Source of the DNA: Candidatus Zixiibacteriota bacterium
GTDB lineage: Bacteria; Zixibacteria; MSB-5A5; CAIYYT01
DNA length: 5,172 nucleotides
Direction: 5' to 3'
Assembly: GCA_026397575.1 (NCBI GenBank)
Contig: JAPLUP010000133.1
Location: 1 to 5,172 of the forward strand
Shown here: positions 1 to 5,172 of the stretch, in pieces
How the letters are laid out: every line of letters begins with the position of its first letter
Position numbering within the stretch: position 1 is the stretch's first letter
Notes under the pieces: model-generated
What the model was told of the DNA's origin: nothing
What the model saw: the letters and a program-made list of their open reading frames with translations, nothing else
Database searches by the model: none
Made by a program: the position numbers and the translations under genes

Positions 1-438
1 ACTATCAAGAAAGAAAACGGCGAGAGCCTTAACGGAAGTACCGGCGGCAAGACCTCAATCAAGTTGCTGCCCGAGGAAGTTGACGCGATCGACAAAATTC
101 TGGAGAAAGAAGCCAGTATGCAAATCAGCCATCTGGAACGGAACGTCGCCTTCCTGGCTACCTGCGCCAATGTTGCGCCGTTTATCGGTCTGCTCGGCAC
201 GTGCTGGGGTATCATGAACGCCTTCATGAATATCGGCGCTCAGGGAACGGCGTCACTGATCGTCGTAGCGCCCGGCATTGCCGAGGCGTTGGTGGCGACG
301 ATCGTGGGTTTGGCCGTGGCGATTCCGGCGGTCATGGCGTTTAACTGGTGCAACACGAAACTGAAATTTATCGCCGATGATCTGAACAACTTCTCGCTGG
401 AATTTCTGGCGGCGGTCACAAGGGAACAGGCGTCATGA
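1..438 (+). CDS. tolQ: TolQ, proton-channel subunit of the Tol-Pal motor (3' part, start outside window)
   Basis: This is the C-terminal 145 residues of an inner-membrane TolQ/ExbB/MotA-family protein. The frame is open from base 1, so the true start lies upstream. E. coli TolQ is about 230 residues, so roughly a third is missing. Two membrane segments are visible. The first lies around window residues 49-78 and holds the family signature ANVAPFIGLLGT followed by WGIMNAF. The second lies around residues 88-114 and holds VAPGIAEALVAT and then GLAVAIPAVMAFN. These correspond to TM2 and TM3, which line the proton path with TolR. The preceding hydrophilic stretch (residues 1-48) is the cytoplasmic loop. 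The NVAPFIGLLGT and APGIAEALVAT motifs fit TolQ as well as ExbB, so the TolQ call rests on the tolB and pal neighbours. Its stop overlaps the tolR start (ATGA), which implies translational coupling. Confidence 0.95.
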   Translation, partial: TIKKENGESLNGSTGGKTSIKLLPEEVDAIDKILEKEASMQISHLERNVAFLATCANVAPFIGLLGTCWGIMNAFMNIGAQGTASLIVVAPGIAEALVATIVGLAVAIPAVMAFNWCNTKLKFIADDLNNFSLEFLAAVTREQAS

Positions 439-872
439 GGAAATGGCGGCGAAAACGCATCTATCCCAAGATGCATGATATCAACGTCACCAATCTGGTG
501 GACGTAGTGCTGGTGATTCTGATCGTATTTATGATCTCGGAGCCGCTGATGCAGTCGGGAATTGAGGTCAACCTACCGAAGACGAAGGTTGCCGATGCGA
601 CGGTATCGGATGGCGTTGTGGTTACGATCGATGTAAAGGGGTTTACGTATATAGATGACCGACTGGTCAATCTCGATCAGTTTGAGATGAAGATCAAAGA
701 CGCGTACGATCAGGCATCAAACAAGAAAGTTTTCCTGCGTGCGGATGCATCCGTTACGCACGGGACGGTGATTGACATTATGGGACGGATCAAAGCAGCG
801 GGGATATCAGAGGTCGGATTGGTGACGAAGCCGCCGGACGAACCCGGAAAGCCAAGAACGAGGAAGAAATAG
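435..872 (+). CDS. tolR: TolR, ExbD/TolR-family motor subunit
   Basis: The 145-residue length is typical of TolR (E. coli 142). A short basic cytoplasmic start (MRKWRRKR) is followed by one membrane helix at about residues 19-36, NLVDVVLVILIVFMIS. It contains Asp23, the acidic residue equivalent to the proton-carrying Asp of TolR/ExbD. The periplasmic domain spans about residues 40-135. It includes the family hallmark LRAD (101-104) followed by HGTVIDIMGRIKAAGI and VGLVT (127-131), where E. coli-type proteins have IRADK and a similar tail. The ATG start overlaps the tolQ stop by four bases and is preceded by AAGGGA at 420-425, nine bases away. The C-terminus ends in a basic tail (residues 138-145, KPRTRKK). 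It should form the proton channel with TolQ and contact TolA. ExbD is the alternative name; the neighbouring tolB and pal favour TolR. Confidence 0.95.
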   Translation: MRKWRRKRIYPKMHDINVTNLVDVVLVILIVFMISEPLMQSGIEVNLPKTKVADATVSDGVVVTIDVKGFTYIDDRLVNLDQFEMKIKDAYDQASNKKVFLRADASVTHGTVIDIMGRIKAAGISEVGLVTKPPDEPGKPRTRKK

Positions 873-873
873 C

Positions 874-1524
874 GTGTTTGTGCTGCGAAGGGACCTGATA
901 GTATCGGTGATCGGCCACTGTGCGCTGTTGGTTGCGATCATTATTTTTAACCCGAGTCGTGGGATGTTTCGCGGTACGCCCGACATAATGAACGTCGATC
1001 TGTCGCAACTGACACCGGCGGGTGCGGGCAAGGCGGCATCAGCGCAAGACGTTGCCCCGAAACCGGCCGAAGAGGCAGTTGCGCCTGCAAAGAAAGAACA
1101 GGCCAAGAAAGAGAAAACGGAGAAGACAGAAAAAACCGAGCCCAAGAAAGACAAAACCAAAAGTGACAATAAGGGGGGACTGGATGTCTCCTCGAAAGTA
1201 GGACAAGGCTCCGGCGAGGGGGAGGGCGAAAATATTGGCGGGTCAAATCTGCCTTATGATCTGAGCCTCGTGCTTTCAGTCATTGAACGCTCCTGGCGTA
1301 ACCCGGTGACATCGTCAGCGCCGATAAGCTGCACGATTTACTGCCAAATCGACCGCGACGGAACCGTTATCGGAGAACCGATAGTGGAGAGATCATCGGG
1401 CATCAGTACTTTTGACCAGGCGGCGATCTATGCCATCAAACGCGCCGGACAGTTCCCGCCGTTTCCCGTGGAATTCAACTATGACTACATTGGATTACAC
1501 CTTGACTTTGAATATGTGCCGTAA
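874..1524 (+). CDS. tolA: TolA/TonB-type energy transducer, short TolA
   Basis: This 216-residue protein is the likely trans-periplasmic arm of the Tol system. Residues about 8-25 form a single N-terminal membrane anchor. Ser11 and His15 keep the S-x3-H spacing that TonB and TolA use to contact their motor proteins. Residues about 62-100 are a Lys/Glu/Ala-rich stretch with KTEKTEKTE repeats, and 101-124 is Gly-rich. Together they replace the long helical domain II of E. coli TolA (421 residues in total). Residues about 126-216 look like a TolA/TonB C-terminal domain: IERSWRNP (137-144), then IDRDGTVIGEPIVERSSG and an FDQAAIYAIKRA helix (180-191). Two cysteines sit at 153 and 157. I chose GTG 874 because GAGGAAG (860-866) lies seven bases upstream and the start is one base past the tolR stop. 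The name TonB is possible on domain grounds; the position between tolR and tolB favours TolA. Confidence 0.85.
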   Translation: MFVLRRDLIVSVIGHCALLVAIIIFNPSRGMFRGTPDIMNVDLSQLTPAGAGKAASAQDVAPKPAEEAVAPAKKEQAKKEKTEKTEKTEPKKDKTKSDNKGGLDVSSKVGQGSGEGEGENIGGSNLPYDLSLVLSVIERSWRNPVTSSAPISCTIYCQIDRDGTVIGEPIVERSSGISTFDQAAIYAIKRAGQFPPFPVEFNYDYIGLHLDFEYVP

Positions 1525-1570
1525 GGCCGAGGATTTTGGGGCGCGGAGACCTCATCCCTACACGGCGAGG

Positions 1571-2923
1571 ATGTGCGCTGGAAAAAGCACGCACAGTCGT
1601 ATGTCTTTGGGAAGTGTGATTGCGACACTAATACTTATGCTTACCGTGTGCTTCATAGCGCCACAGGCATTGGCACAAAAAGGAATCGATATCAGCGGCG
1701 CGATTCGCACCGGCAAGTTTAATGCATTCAAAATCGCCGTCGGCGACTTCAAAGTGGTCGGTGACTGGTCGCTCACTGCCGATTCGCTGGCGGCAACCGT
1801 CAAGAAGGTTGTGACTGATGATCTTGATTTCCATGTCTTCTTCGACACGATAACGGTGAACCAATTTTACGTCGATGTCTGGGAGATCAAAGATTTGACG
1901 CCTGAGGTTTGGGCACGCATGGGAGCCGACTATTTGGTTGATGGCACGCTGGAACTGAAGGGGGACGATGCCGTGGTTGCTTATCGGATCAGCGAACTGC
2001 ATCCCCAGGTTCAAGAGATGAAGGATGAGAAACTCAGGACCAGGCGCGGCAACATCCGGCGAATCGCGCACATGGTAGGTGACGCGGCAGTAAAACAAAT
2101 CGCCGCCGAGAAACCATTCTTTACGACGAAAATCGCCTATGCTTGTGCGGCCAGTGGACGCAAAGAGGTGTGGCTGTGTGACTATGACGGCGCCAACGCG
2201 ATGCGGCTGACGAATGATCAGAGCATCGCCTTGTCTCCCTGCTGGGACCGCGAGGAAGACAAACTGCTGTACACAACATTCAAGCATGGCAGCGCCGAAG
2301 TCTGGGAACTTGATATCAGATCGGGAAAAAGTCGATCGATCTCTGCCTATCCGGGAATCAATTCGGCGCCATCGATTTCGCCCGACAACGACGAGATCGC
2401 GATAACTTTGTCGAAAGATGGTAATCCCGATCTTTACATTTTGAATCGAAAGGGAGAAATCAAACGCCGCCTGACCGATCTACCGTCATCCATTGAAAGC
2501 GGGGCCTCGTGGTCGCCGACGGGACAGGAGATCATTTTTACATCTGACCGCACCGGCACGCCGCAGATTTACCGAGTTGATCCTGACGGTGTCGGGATCA
2601 CGCGGTTGACTTACGAGGGAAAATACAATGATTCACCCGACTACTCGCCGCTCGGTGACGCGATTGTCTATGTTGCTCGCGGCGAGGATGGCGATTTCCA
2701 GATCTGCACGATCGACACCAAGGGCTCGGACTTTGGTCAACTCGACCAAACCGGATCGAACGAAAATCCCCATTGGTCACCGGACGGCTGGCATGTAGTT
2801 TTATGTAAACAAGTTGGCGCGAAGTACGATCTATATATTATGGATCGCTTCAAGAAGAAAATCAAGAAGATAACGTCTGACGGAAAATCGTCCAATCCGG
2901 CTTGGCAGCCTTTTGCAGATTGA
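1571..2923 (+). CDS. tolB: TolB, periplasmic beta-propeller protein of the Tol-Pal system
   Basis: From ATG 1571 the protein has 450 residues, against about 430 for E. coli TolB. It carries a Sec signal peptide: basic residues K5 and R10, hydrophobic core 12-30, and a probable cleavage after APQALA (residue 35). The N-terminal alpha/beta domain (about 36-180) contains GADYLVDGTLE-like sequence, typical of the TolB_N fold. From about residue 187 to the end there are repeated WD40-like (PD40) blades, marked by WSPTG, SPDN, YSPLG and WSPDG turns and by strands such as IIFTSDR and IYRVDPDG. TolB binds Pal through the propeller and TolA through its processed N-terminus. The start is uncertain. ATG 1601 would give a signal peptide lacking basic residues, and ATG 1514 would overlap tolA. 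None has a well-placed Shine-Dalgarno; GCGAGG directly abuts ATG 1571. Confidence 0.93.
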   Translation: MCAGKSTHSRMSLGSVIATLILMLTVCFIAPQALAQKGIDISGAIRTGKFNAFKIAVGDFKVVGDWSLTADSLAATVKKVVTDDLDFHVFFDTITVNQFYVDVWEIKDLTPEVWARMGADYLVDGTLELKGDDAVVAYRISELHPQVQEMKDEKLRTRRGNIRRIAHMVGDAAVKQIAAEKPFFTTKIAYACAASGRKEVWLCDYDGANAMRLTNDQSIALSPCWDREEDKLLYTTFKHGSAEVWELDIRSGKSRSISAYPGINSAPSISPDNDEIAITLSKDGNPDLYILNRKGEIKRRLTDLPSSIESGASWSPTGQEIIFTSDRTGTPQIYRVDPDGVGITRLTYEGKYNDSPDYSPLGDAIVYVARGEDGDFQICTIDTKGSDFGQLDQTGSNENPHWSPDGWHVVLCKQVGAKYDLYIMDRFKKKIKKITSDGKSSNPAWQPFAD

Positions 2924-3090
2924 CCGCAACTGCGTATAAGCAGTGGATGGGCAGGGGAAGTGAACTGACTGCACAAGCACGTGTTGTTCTTGACGAGCAA
3001 GGAACACGGGAGTAGTAAATCATTGTTTCGGAAGAGATTAGCGGCACTGGTCCCAAGATGGTGTAGTGTCGAGATCGCTTACGGAAGTGG
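2924..3090. other. Non-coding gap after tolB, nothing clear
   Basis: This is the upstream part of the 266-base tolB-pal gap. I see no credible gene, tRNA or intrinsic terminator. A five-base-pair stem (ACTGC 2929-2933 with GCAGT 2940-2944) lies just after the tolB stop, but it has no T-tract. A second ACTGC copy at 2968-2972 could compete for the same GCAGT. An imperfect palindrome surrounds CACGTG at 2978-2983. None is strong enough to assign a role. Confidence 0.5.
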
Positions 3091-3119
3091 TTGACAAAGT
3101 AGTTTAACAATGTAATAAT
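3091..3119 (+). promoter_or_regulatory. Sigma70-type promoter for pal-cpoB
   Basis: A perfect -35 box TTGACA (3091-3096) is followed 17 bases later by AATAAT (3114-3119), which matches the TATAAT -10 box at five of six positions. Transcription would begin near 3125-3127, giving a leader of about 63-65 bases before pal. It lies in the gene-free gap, correctly oriented. This suggests that pal and the genes behind it can be transcribed independently of tolQRAB. In E. coli a similar internal arrangement lets pal be expressed separately. The assignment rests on sequence match only. Confidence 0.75.
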
Positions 3120-3121
3120 AG

Positions 3122-3151
3122 CCGCTGAACCCTGAAGAGGGTTATTTGCGG
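3122..3151 (+). other. Hairpin at the 5' end of the pal leader
   Basis: AACCCT (3128-3133) and AGGGTT (3138-3143) form a perfect six-base-pair stem around a GAAG loop. CCGC (3122-3125) and GCGG (3148-3151) could extend it across an unpaired TG/ATTT interior loop. If transcription starts near 3127, only the inner stem would be present, at or within a base or two of the RNA 5' end. It is not followed by a T-run, so an intrinsic terminator is unlikely. A transcript-stabilising 5' stem is one possible role. Confidence 0.45.
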
Positions 3152-3175
3152 AGTTTATGTAAGTCTATGATATAC

Positions 3176-3182
3176 AAGGAGG
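3176..3182 (+). promoter_or_regulatory. Strong Shine-Dalgarno site of pal
   Basis: AAGGAGG matches the anti-Shine-Dalgarno consensus exactly and sits seven bases before ATG 3190, which fixes the pal start. It is the strongest ribosome site in the window and fits the high abundance of Pal lipoproteins in studied bacteria. Confidence 0.9.
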
Positions 3183-3189
3183 AAGTGGA

Positions 3190-3699
3190 ATGAAGAGCTT
3201 TTTGACACTGCTCGCGGCAGCAGCGCTCATTTCGTTTATGGTAGTTGGCTGCGCCAAAAAACCGAAAGTGGAACCGCTGACGAAACAGACCACGAAGGAG
3301 ACCATACCGCCTGTGACACCGTCTGATCAGTCGACTGATCAGGGGACGAAGGTCGAGTCTGGGTCGTCGTCCAAGTTCAAGACCATCTACTTCGATTTCG
3401 ACAGGTATAACCTTCGTGACGACGCCAAAGCCGACCTGAAAAAGAACATCGATGTGATGCAGCAGGACCAGAATCTCAAGATCACGATCGAAGGTCACTG
3501 CGACGAACGCGGTACCGTGGAGTACAATCTCGCTCTCGGTGAACGGCGAGCCAAATCAGCCCGCGACTATATGGCCAGCATGGGTGTGAAGGCCAATCGT
3601 GTTTCGACAATCAGCTATGGCAAAGAGCGTCCGGTGGCATTGGGACATGACGAAGATGCCTGGGCGAAAAACCGAAGAGACGATTTTGTCGAGAAATAG
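3190..3699 (+). CDS. pal: Pal, peptidoglycan-associated outer-membrane lipoprotein
   Basis: The precursor has 169 residues (E. coli Pal 173). Residues 1-20 are a lipoprotein signal peptide ending in the lipobox VVGC, with Cys21 the lipid-modified first mature residue. Residues 22-62 are a Lys/Thr/Ser-rich linker. The OmpA-like domain covers about 63-169, starting at IYFDFDRYNLRDDA and including the Pal hallmark EGHCDERGT (101-109) followed by EYNLALGERRA (111-121). Asp105 and Arg120 match the positions that bind the diaminopimelate of peptidoglycan in the OmpA family. NRR (161-163) near the end is also typical. Pal tethers the outer membrane to the cell wall and is released or relocated by TolB and the TolQRA motor. 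The start is fixed by a consensus ribosome site. The gene has its own likely promoter upstream and is followed by a GC-rich hairpin. The linker DNA holds a 20-base perfect palindrome. Confidence 0.97.
   Translation: MKSFLTLLAAAALISFMVVGCAKKPKVEPLTKQTTKETIPPVTPSDQSTDQGTKVESGSSSKFKTIYFDFDRYNLRDDAKADLKKNIDVMQQDQNLKITIEGHCDERGTVEYNLALGERRAKSARDYMASMGVKANRVSTISYGKERPVALGHDEDAWAKNRRDDFVEK
3323..3342. repeat. 20-base perfect palindrome in the pal linker
   Basis: Two copies of CTGATCAG (3323-3330 and 3335-3342), each itself palindromic, flank TCGA, so the whole 20 bases read the same on both strands. It encodes the flexible linker around SDQSTDQ (residues 45-51), where protein constraint is low. It may be a small linker duplication, a protein-binding site or chance. 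Confidence 0.8.
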
Positions 3700-3706
3700 C
3701 GTAAAG

Positions 3707-3731
3707 AAAGGGCGGTGCAAACCGCCCTTTT
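3707..3731 (+). terminator. Hairpin between pal and cpoB, probable partial terminator
   Basis: AAAGGGCGGT (3707-3716) and ACCGCCCTTT (3721-3730) form a perfect ten-base-pair stem closed by a GCAA tetraloop of the stable GNRA type. The T-tract is short (TTTT, then GG and TTT), so termination is probably incomplete. It lies eight bases... after the pal stop and before cpoB, so it could lower cpoB expression relative to pal or protect the 3' end of pal mRNA. Confidence 0.75.
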
Positions 3732-3738
3732 GGTTTGC
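3717..3738 (+). promoter_or_regulatory. Alternative hairpin overlapping the terminator and the cpoB ribosome site
   Basis: GCAAACC (3717-3723) is exactly complementary to GGTTTGC (3732-3738), leaving an eight-base loop. It uses the loop and part of the right arm of the pal-cpoB terminator stem, so both cannot form together. A further G-U pair (3716 with 3739) would reach into GGAG (3739-3742), the cpoB Shine-Dalgarno. The pairing is visible in the sequence; a regulatory role is inference. By stem length the ten-base-pair GC-rich hairpin should be the more stable one. Confidence 0.4.
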
Positions 3739-3749
3739 GGAGTAGAGCC

Positions 3750-4514
3750 ATGAAACGAATCGGATTGCTGTTGTCGGCCATGACGGCGTTGCTGATAGCC
3801 GGGTGCGCATCACGCGGGGAAATCGAAACGATGAAACGACAACTTGAGTATATCGAGCGATCGACCGTGCAGACGCAAGAGTGGCTCGTGCAAATGGACA
3901 GTATGTACCGCACCACCATTGATAAGAATGTGGCATATCAGGCCGATCTCAAGACCGCGTTGGCGGATCTTCTCGACAAAAGCGCATCCATCGACAGCCG
4001 TCTGAGCGACATGGAGGGGCGGATCAACATGATTGCCAATCGTTCGGGTCAGAGCGGATCGGTATCATCCCCAGCGGCAAGCGGCAACACCGAACCTACT
4101 GCGGCAAGGACGGACAGCGCCGGTCAGGAAGGACTGCCACAGGTTGATCAAACTAAGCTCTACAACAACGCAATTGCCGATCTCAAAGAAGGCAACTACG
4201 TGATGGCGGTCATGGAGTTCAACGAATTCCTGACAATGTTCAAAGACAGTCCGATGGCGGACGATGCCCAGTACTGGTTGGGAGAGTGTTACTACGGCAA
4301 AAAGGAATATGCTAAGGCGATTCCGGAGTTCGAGAAAGTAGAGAGGAATTATCCCAAAGGCGACCAATTGGTTCCCGCGTTGTTCAAGATGGGGCGTTCC
4401 TATGAAGAACTTGGCGAGAAGAAGAAGGCGAAAGTCATTTTCCAGCGGCTTGTCAAAGAGTTCCCTAAATCCATGGAAGCAAGAATTGCGCAGGACAGAC
4501 TGAAAGGACTCTAA
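3750..4514 (+). CDS. cpoB: CpoB/YbgF, Tol-Pal-associated TPR protein, here a predicted lipoprotein
   Basis: The protein has 254 residues (E. coli CpoB about 263). Residues 1-18 are a signal peptide ending in the lipobox LIAGC with Cys19, so it should be lipid-anchored; E. coli CpoB is a soluble periplasmic protein. Residues about 22-97 are polar and heptad-like, consistent with the family's coiled-coil oligomerisation region. Residues 98-133 are a Ser/Gly/Ala-rich linker. Three TPR-like repeats follow at about 137-170, 172-206 and 208-242, with motifs such as AQYWLGECYYGKKEYAKAI and ALFKMGRSYEELGEKKKA. In E. coli CpoB links Tol function to peptidoglycan synthesis by PBP1B. ATG 3750 is chosen because GGAG (3739-3742) lies seven bases upstream and the lipobox is then at normal distance. 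The stop overlaps the next gene's start by one base. The downstream protein is probably translated by coupling. Confidence 0.93.
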   Translation: MKRIGLLLSAMTALLIAGCASRGEIETMKRQLEYIERSTVQTQEWLVQMDSMYRTTIDKNVAYQADLKTALADLLDKSASIDSRLSDMEGRINMIANRSGQSGSVSSPAASGNTEPTAARTDSAGQEGLPQVDQTKLYNNAIADLKEGNYVMAVMEFNEFLTMFKDSPMADDAQYWLGECYYGKKEYAKAIPEFEKVERNYPKGDQLVPALFKMGRSYEELGEKKKAKVIFQRLVKEFPKSMEARIAQDRLKGL

Positions 4515-5011
4515 TGCCGCCGATCGTGCTCAAGACATCGATACTATCGCGTTCGTATCCCTGTCGCGCATTCTATGACTCGGGGAGTGATTCAATGTCG
4601 GTTGGCGTCAAGCAGAAGGGCAAATTCGGAGCCTGCCTGGAGGGGGAGGAGTTTTCGTTTGATCTGACCAAAGACGGCAAGTTGCTTAACATAGATGTCT
4701 GGAAGCCGCGCAAGGATTGGGCTGTCGAGAAAGCGATTCATCCGCCGGAAAATGTGGACAAAGAAAATGTGGCATTTGTCGGCACGCGCTTGCAAGCCGA
4801 GCCGATTTCCTACAATACTGATGCCAAGAAATCTCTGCTCTATATCCGTTTTGCCGCCGAGCGAATAGCCCGTTTTGTTTCGCCGGCAAATTCATTGATT
4901 TTCGAACTCAATGCCAAGCACCAATTGGTCGGCCTCTGGATTCTACAGATAGAGGATGACGTCAACTTCACGAAAGAAGCGGAGTGGCGCCGGTCGGTGA
5001 AGGCGGTGTGA
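4514..5011 (+). CDS. Unnamed 165-residue protein with two DUF2283-like halves
   Basis: I do not recognise a named family with certainty. The protein has no signal peptide or membrane segment, so it is probably cytoplasmic. Two stretches resemble each other: about 21-64 and 100-146. Each begins with Tyr plus an acidic or polar turn (YDSGSDS and YNTDAKK) and continues with a short beta-like strand (MSVGVK and LLYIRF). After about ten residues each has a hydrophobic/acidic strand (FSFDL and LIFEL), then KDGKLLNIDVW or KHQLVGLWIL. This order resembles DUF2283 proteins (YD...LYI...D..G.+VGIEIL), which are usually single-copy; that match is from memory and the call is tentative. A linker (65-99) contains Trp69 and a PPENVDKENV stretch. 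The ATG overlaps the cpoB stop (TAATG) and has AAAGGA (4503-4508) five bases upstream, so coupled translation is likely. Its function is unknown. Confidence 0.8.
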   Translation: MPPIVLKTSILSRSYPCRAFYDSGSDSMSVGVKQKGKFGACLEGEEFSFDLTKDGKLLNIDVWKPRKDWAVEKAIHPPENVDKENVAFVGTRLQAEPISYNTDAKKSLLYIRFAAERIARFVSPANSLIFELNAKHQLVGLWILQIEDDVNFTKEAEWRRSVKAV

Positions 5012-5172
5012 GTGGAAGACTCGAACCATCACCATGATGTTGCCCACGATGCAGGTGAACAGGGCGAATACCGTAGGGACATGGTTTTCGATTTCAAGAT
5101 GCCTGTTCTGTCGGGATTGAAACCTCTCAGCGGTATCTTAATGGCAAAGAGATTTTTCCAAGGCTGGGGACC
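5012..5172 (+). CDS. 5' end of an unidentified gene, cut by the window edge
   Basis: An open frame of 53 whole codons runs from GTG 5012 to the window end without a stop. The GTG directly follows the stop of the preceding gene (0 bases between), and GAAGG (4999-5003) lies eight bases upstream, as expected for a coupled operon gene. The visible start is hydrophilic and His/Asp/Glu-rich (SNHHHDVAHDAGEQGE, residues 4-19), then more hydrophobic (FKMPVLSGLKPLSGILMAKRFF, about 28-49, a possible amphipathic segment). No signal peptide is evident. ATG 5081 is an in-frame alternative, but its upstream AGGGA is too close. I do not recognise the family, and the assignment as a gene rests on context and the ribosome site. 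Confidence 0.55.
   Translation, partial: MEDSNHHHDVAHDAGEQGEYRRDMVFDFKMPVLSGLKPLSGILMAKRFFQGWG

Noticed and set aside
64..66. TTG as the tolQ start.
   Set aside because: The frame is open to base 1 and the cytoplasmic loop continues upstream, so the gene is truncated by the window.
1087..1173. Repeated AAG/GAA-rich DNA in tolA as a tandem repeat element.
   Set aside because: It encodes the Lys/Glu-rich spacer expected of TolA/TonB proteins, and the units are irregular.
1628..2287. A 219-codon open frame on the minus strand opposite tolB.
   Set aside because: It lies wholly inside tolB, has no recognisable domain and looks like a codon-usage shadow. Other minus-strand frames in the window were dismissed for the same reason.
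2973..2987. Imperfect palindrome around CACGTG as an operator.
   Set aside because: Only the core six bases plus four flanking pairs match, with one extra G, and it is over 100 bases from the likely promoter.
2990..3018. Second promoter, TTGACG with a TAGTAA-like -10.
   Set aside because: The -10 box matches only three of six positions, far weaker than the promoter at 3091-3119.
2862..3110. Minus-strand open frame of 82 codons crossing the tolB-pal gap.
   Set aside because: It overlaps the tolB end and the probable pal promoter, and its product shows no domain or signal peptide.
3122..3151. Intrinsic terminator after tolB.
   Set aside because: The stem has no following T-run and sits just downstream of a strong promoter, so a leader hairpin fits better.
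5034..5120. Short ATG frame near the right edge in another frame.
   Set aside because: It ends after about 28 codons and has no ribosome site; the GTG 5012 frame stays open and is better placed.

Overview
The window carries most of a Tol-Pal cell-envelope operon from a Gram-negative (diderm) bacterium. The order is tolQ (3' part only), tolR, a short tolA/TonB-like gene, tolB, pal, cpoB (ybgF), a small gene I cannot name, and the 5' end of a further gene cut by the window edge. All genes are on the + strand. Base composition is close to half G+C. The core genes can be recognised by motif. However, the short TolA, the CpoB that carries a lipobox, and the extra downstream genes differ from the enterobacterial arrangement. 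I think a deltaproteobacterium-like or FCB-type candidate-phylum organism is plausible, but I cannot fix the taxon from sequence alone.

Bases 1-1524 encode the inner-membrane motor. TolQ and TolR overlap by ATGA. tolA starts one base after the tolR stop, with its ribosome site inside tolR. Bases 1525-2923 hold tolB, a periplasmic beta-propeller protein whose start codon is uncertain. Bases 2924-3189 hold no gene. They contain a near-consensus sigma70-type promoter, a hairpin that would lie at the 5' end of the transcript, and a strong Shine-Dalgarno site for pal. Bases 3190-3699 are pal, a lipoprotein with an OmpA-like peptidoglycan-binding domain. A GC-rich hairpin with a short T-tract separates pal from cpoB and overlaps a second, mutually exclusive hairpin. 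Bases 3750-4514 are cpoB, with a lipobox, coiled coil and TPRs. Bases 4514-5011 encode a 165-residue protein made of two similar halves. Bases 5012-5172 are the start of an open frame running out of the window.

Together, the TolQ-TolR proton channel energises TolA, which spans the periplasm to reach TolB and Pal. Pal is anchored in the outer membrane and binds peptidoglycan. The system holds the envelope layers together, especially at division, and CpoB links it to peptidoglycan synthesis in the studied species. The small proteins after cpoB are coupled to it by overlapping or abutting start and stop codons, so they are probably co-expressed with the pal-cpoB unit. The 165-residue duplicated protein is the least-explained item in the window. 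No mobile element, CRISPR array, tRNA or rRNA was seen.
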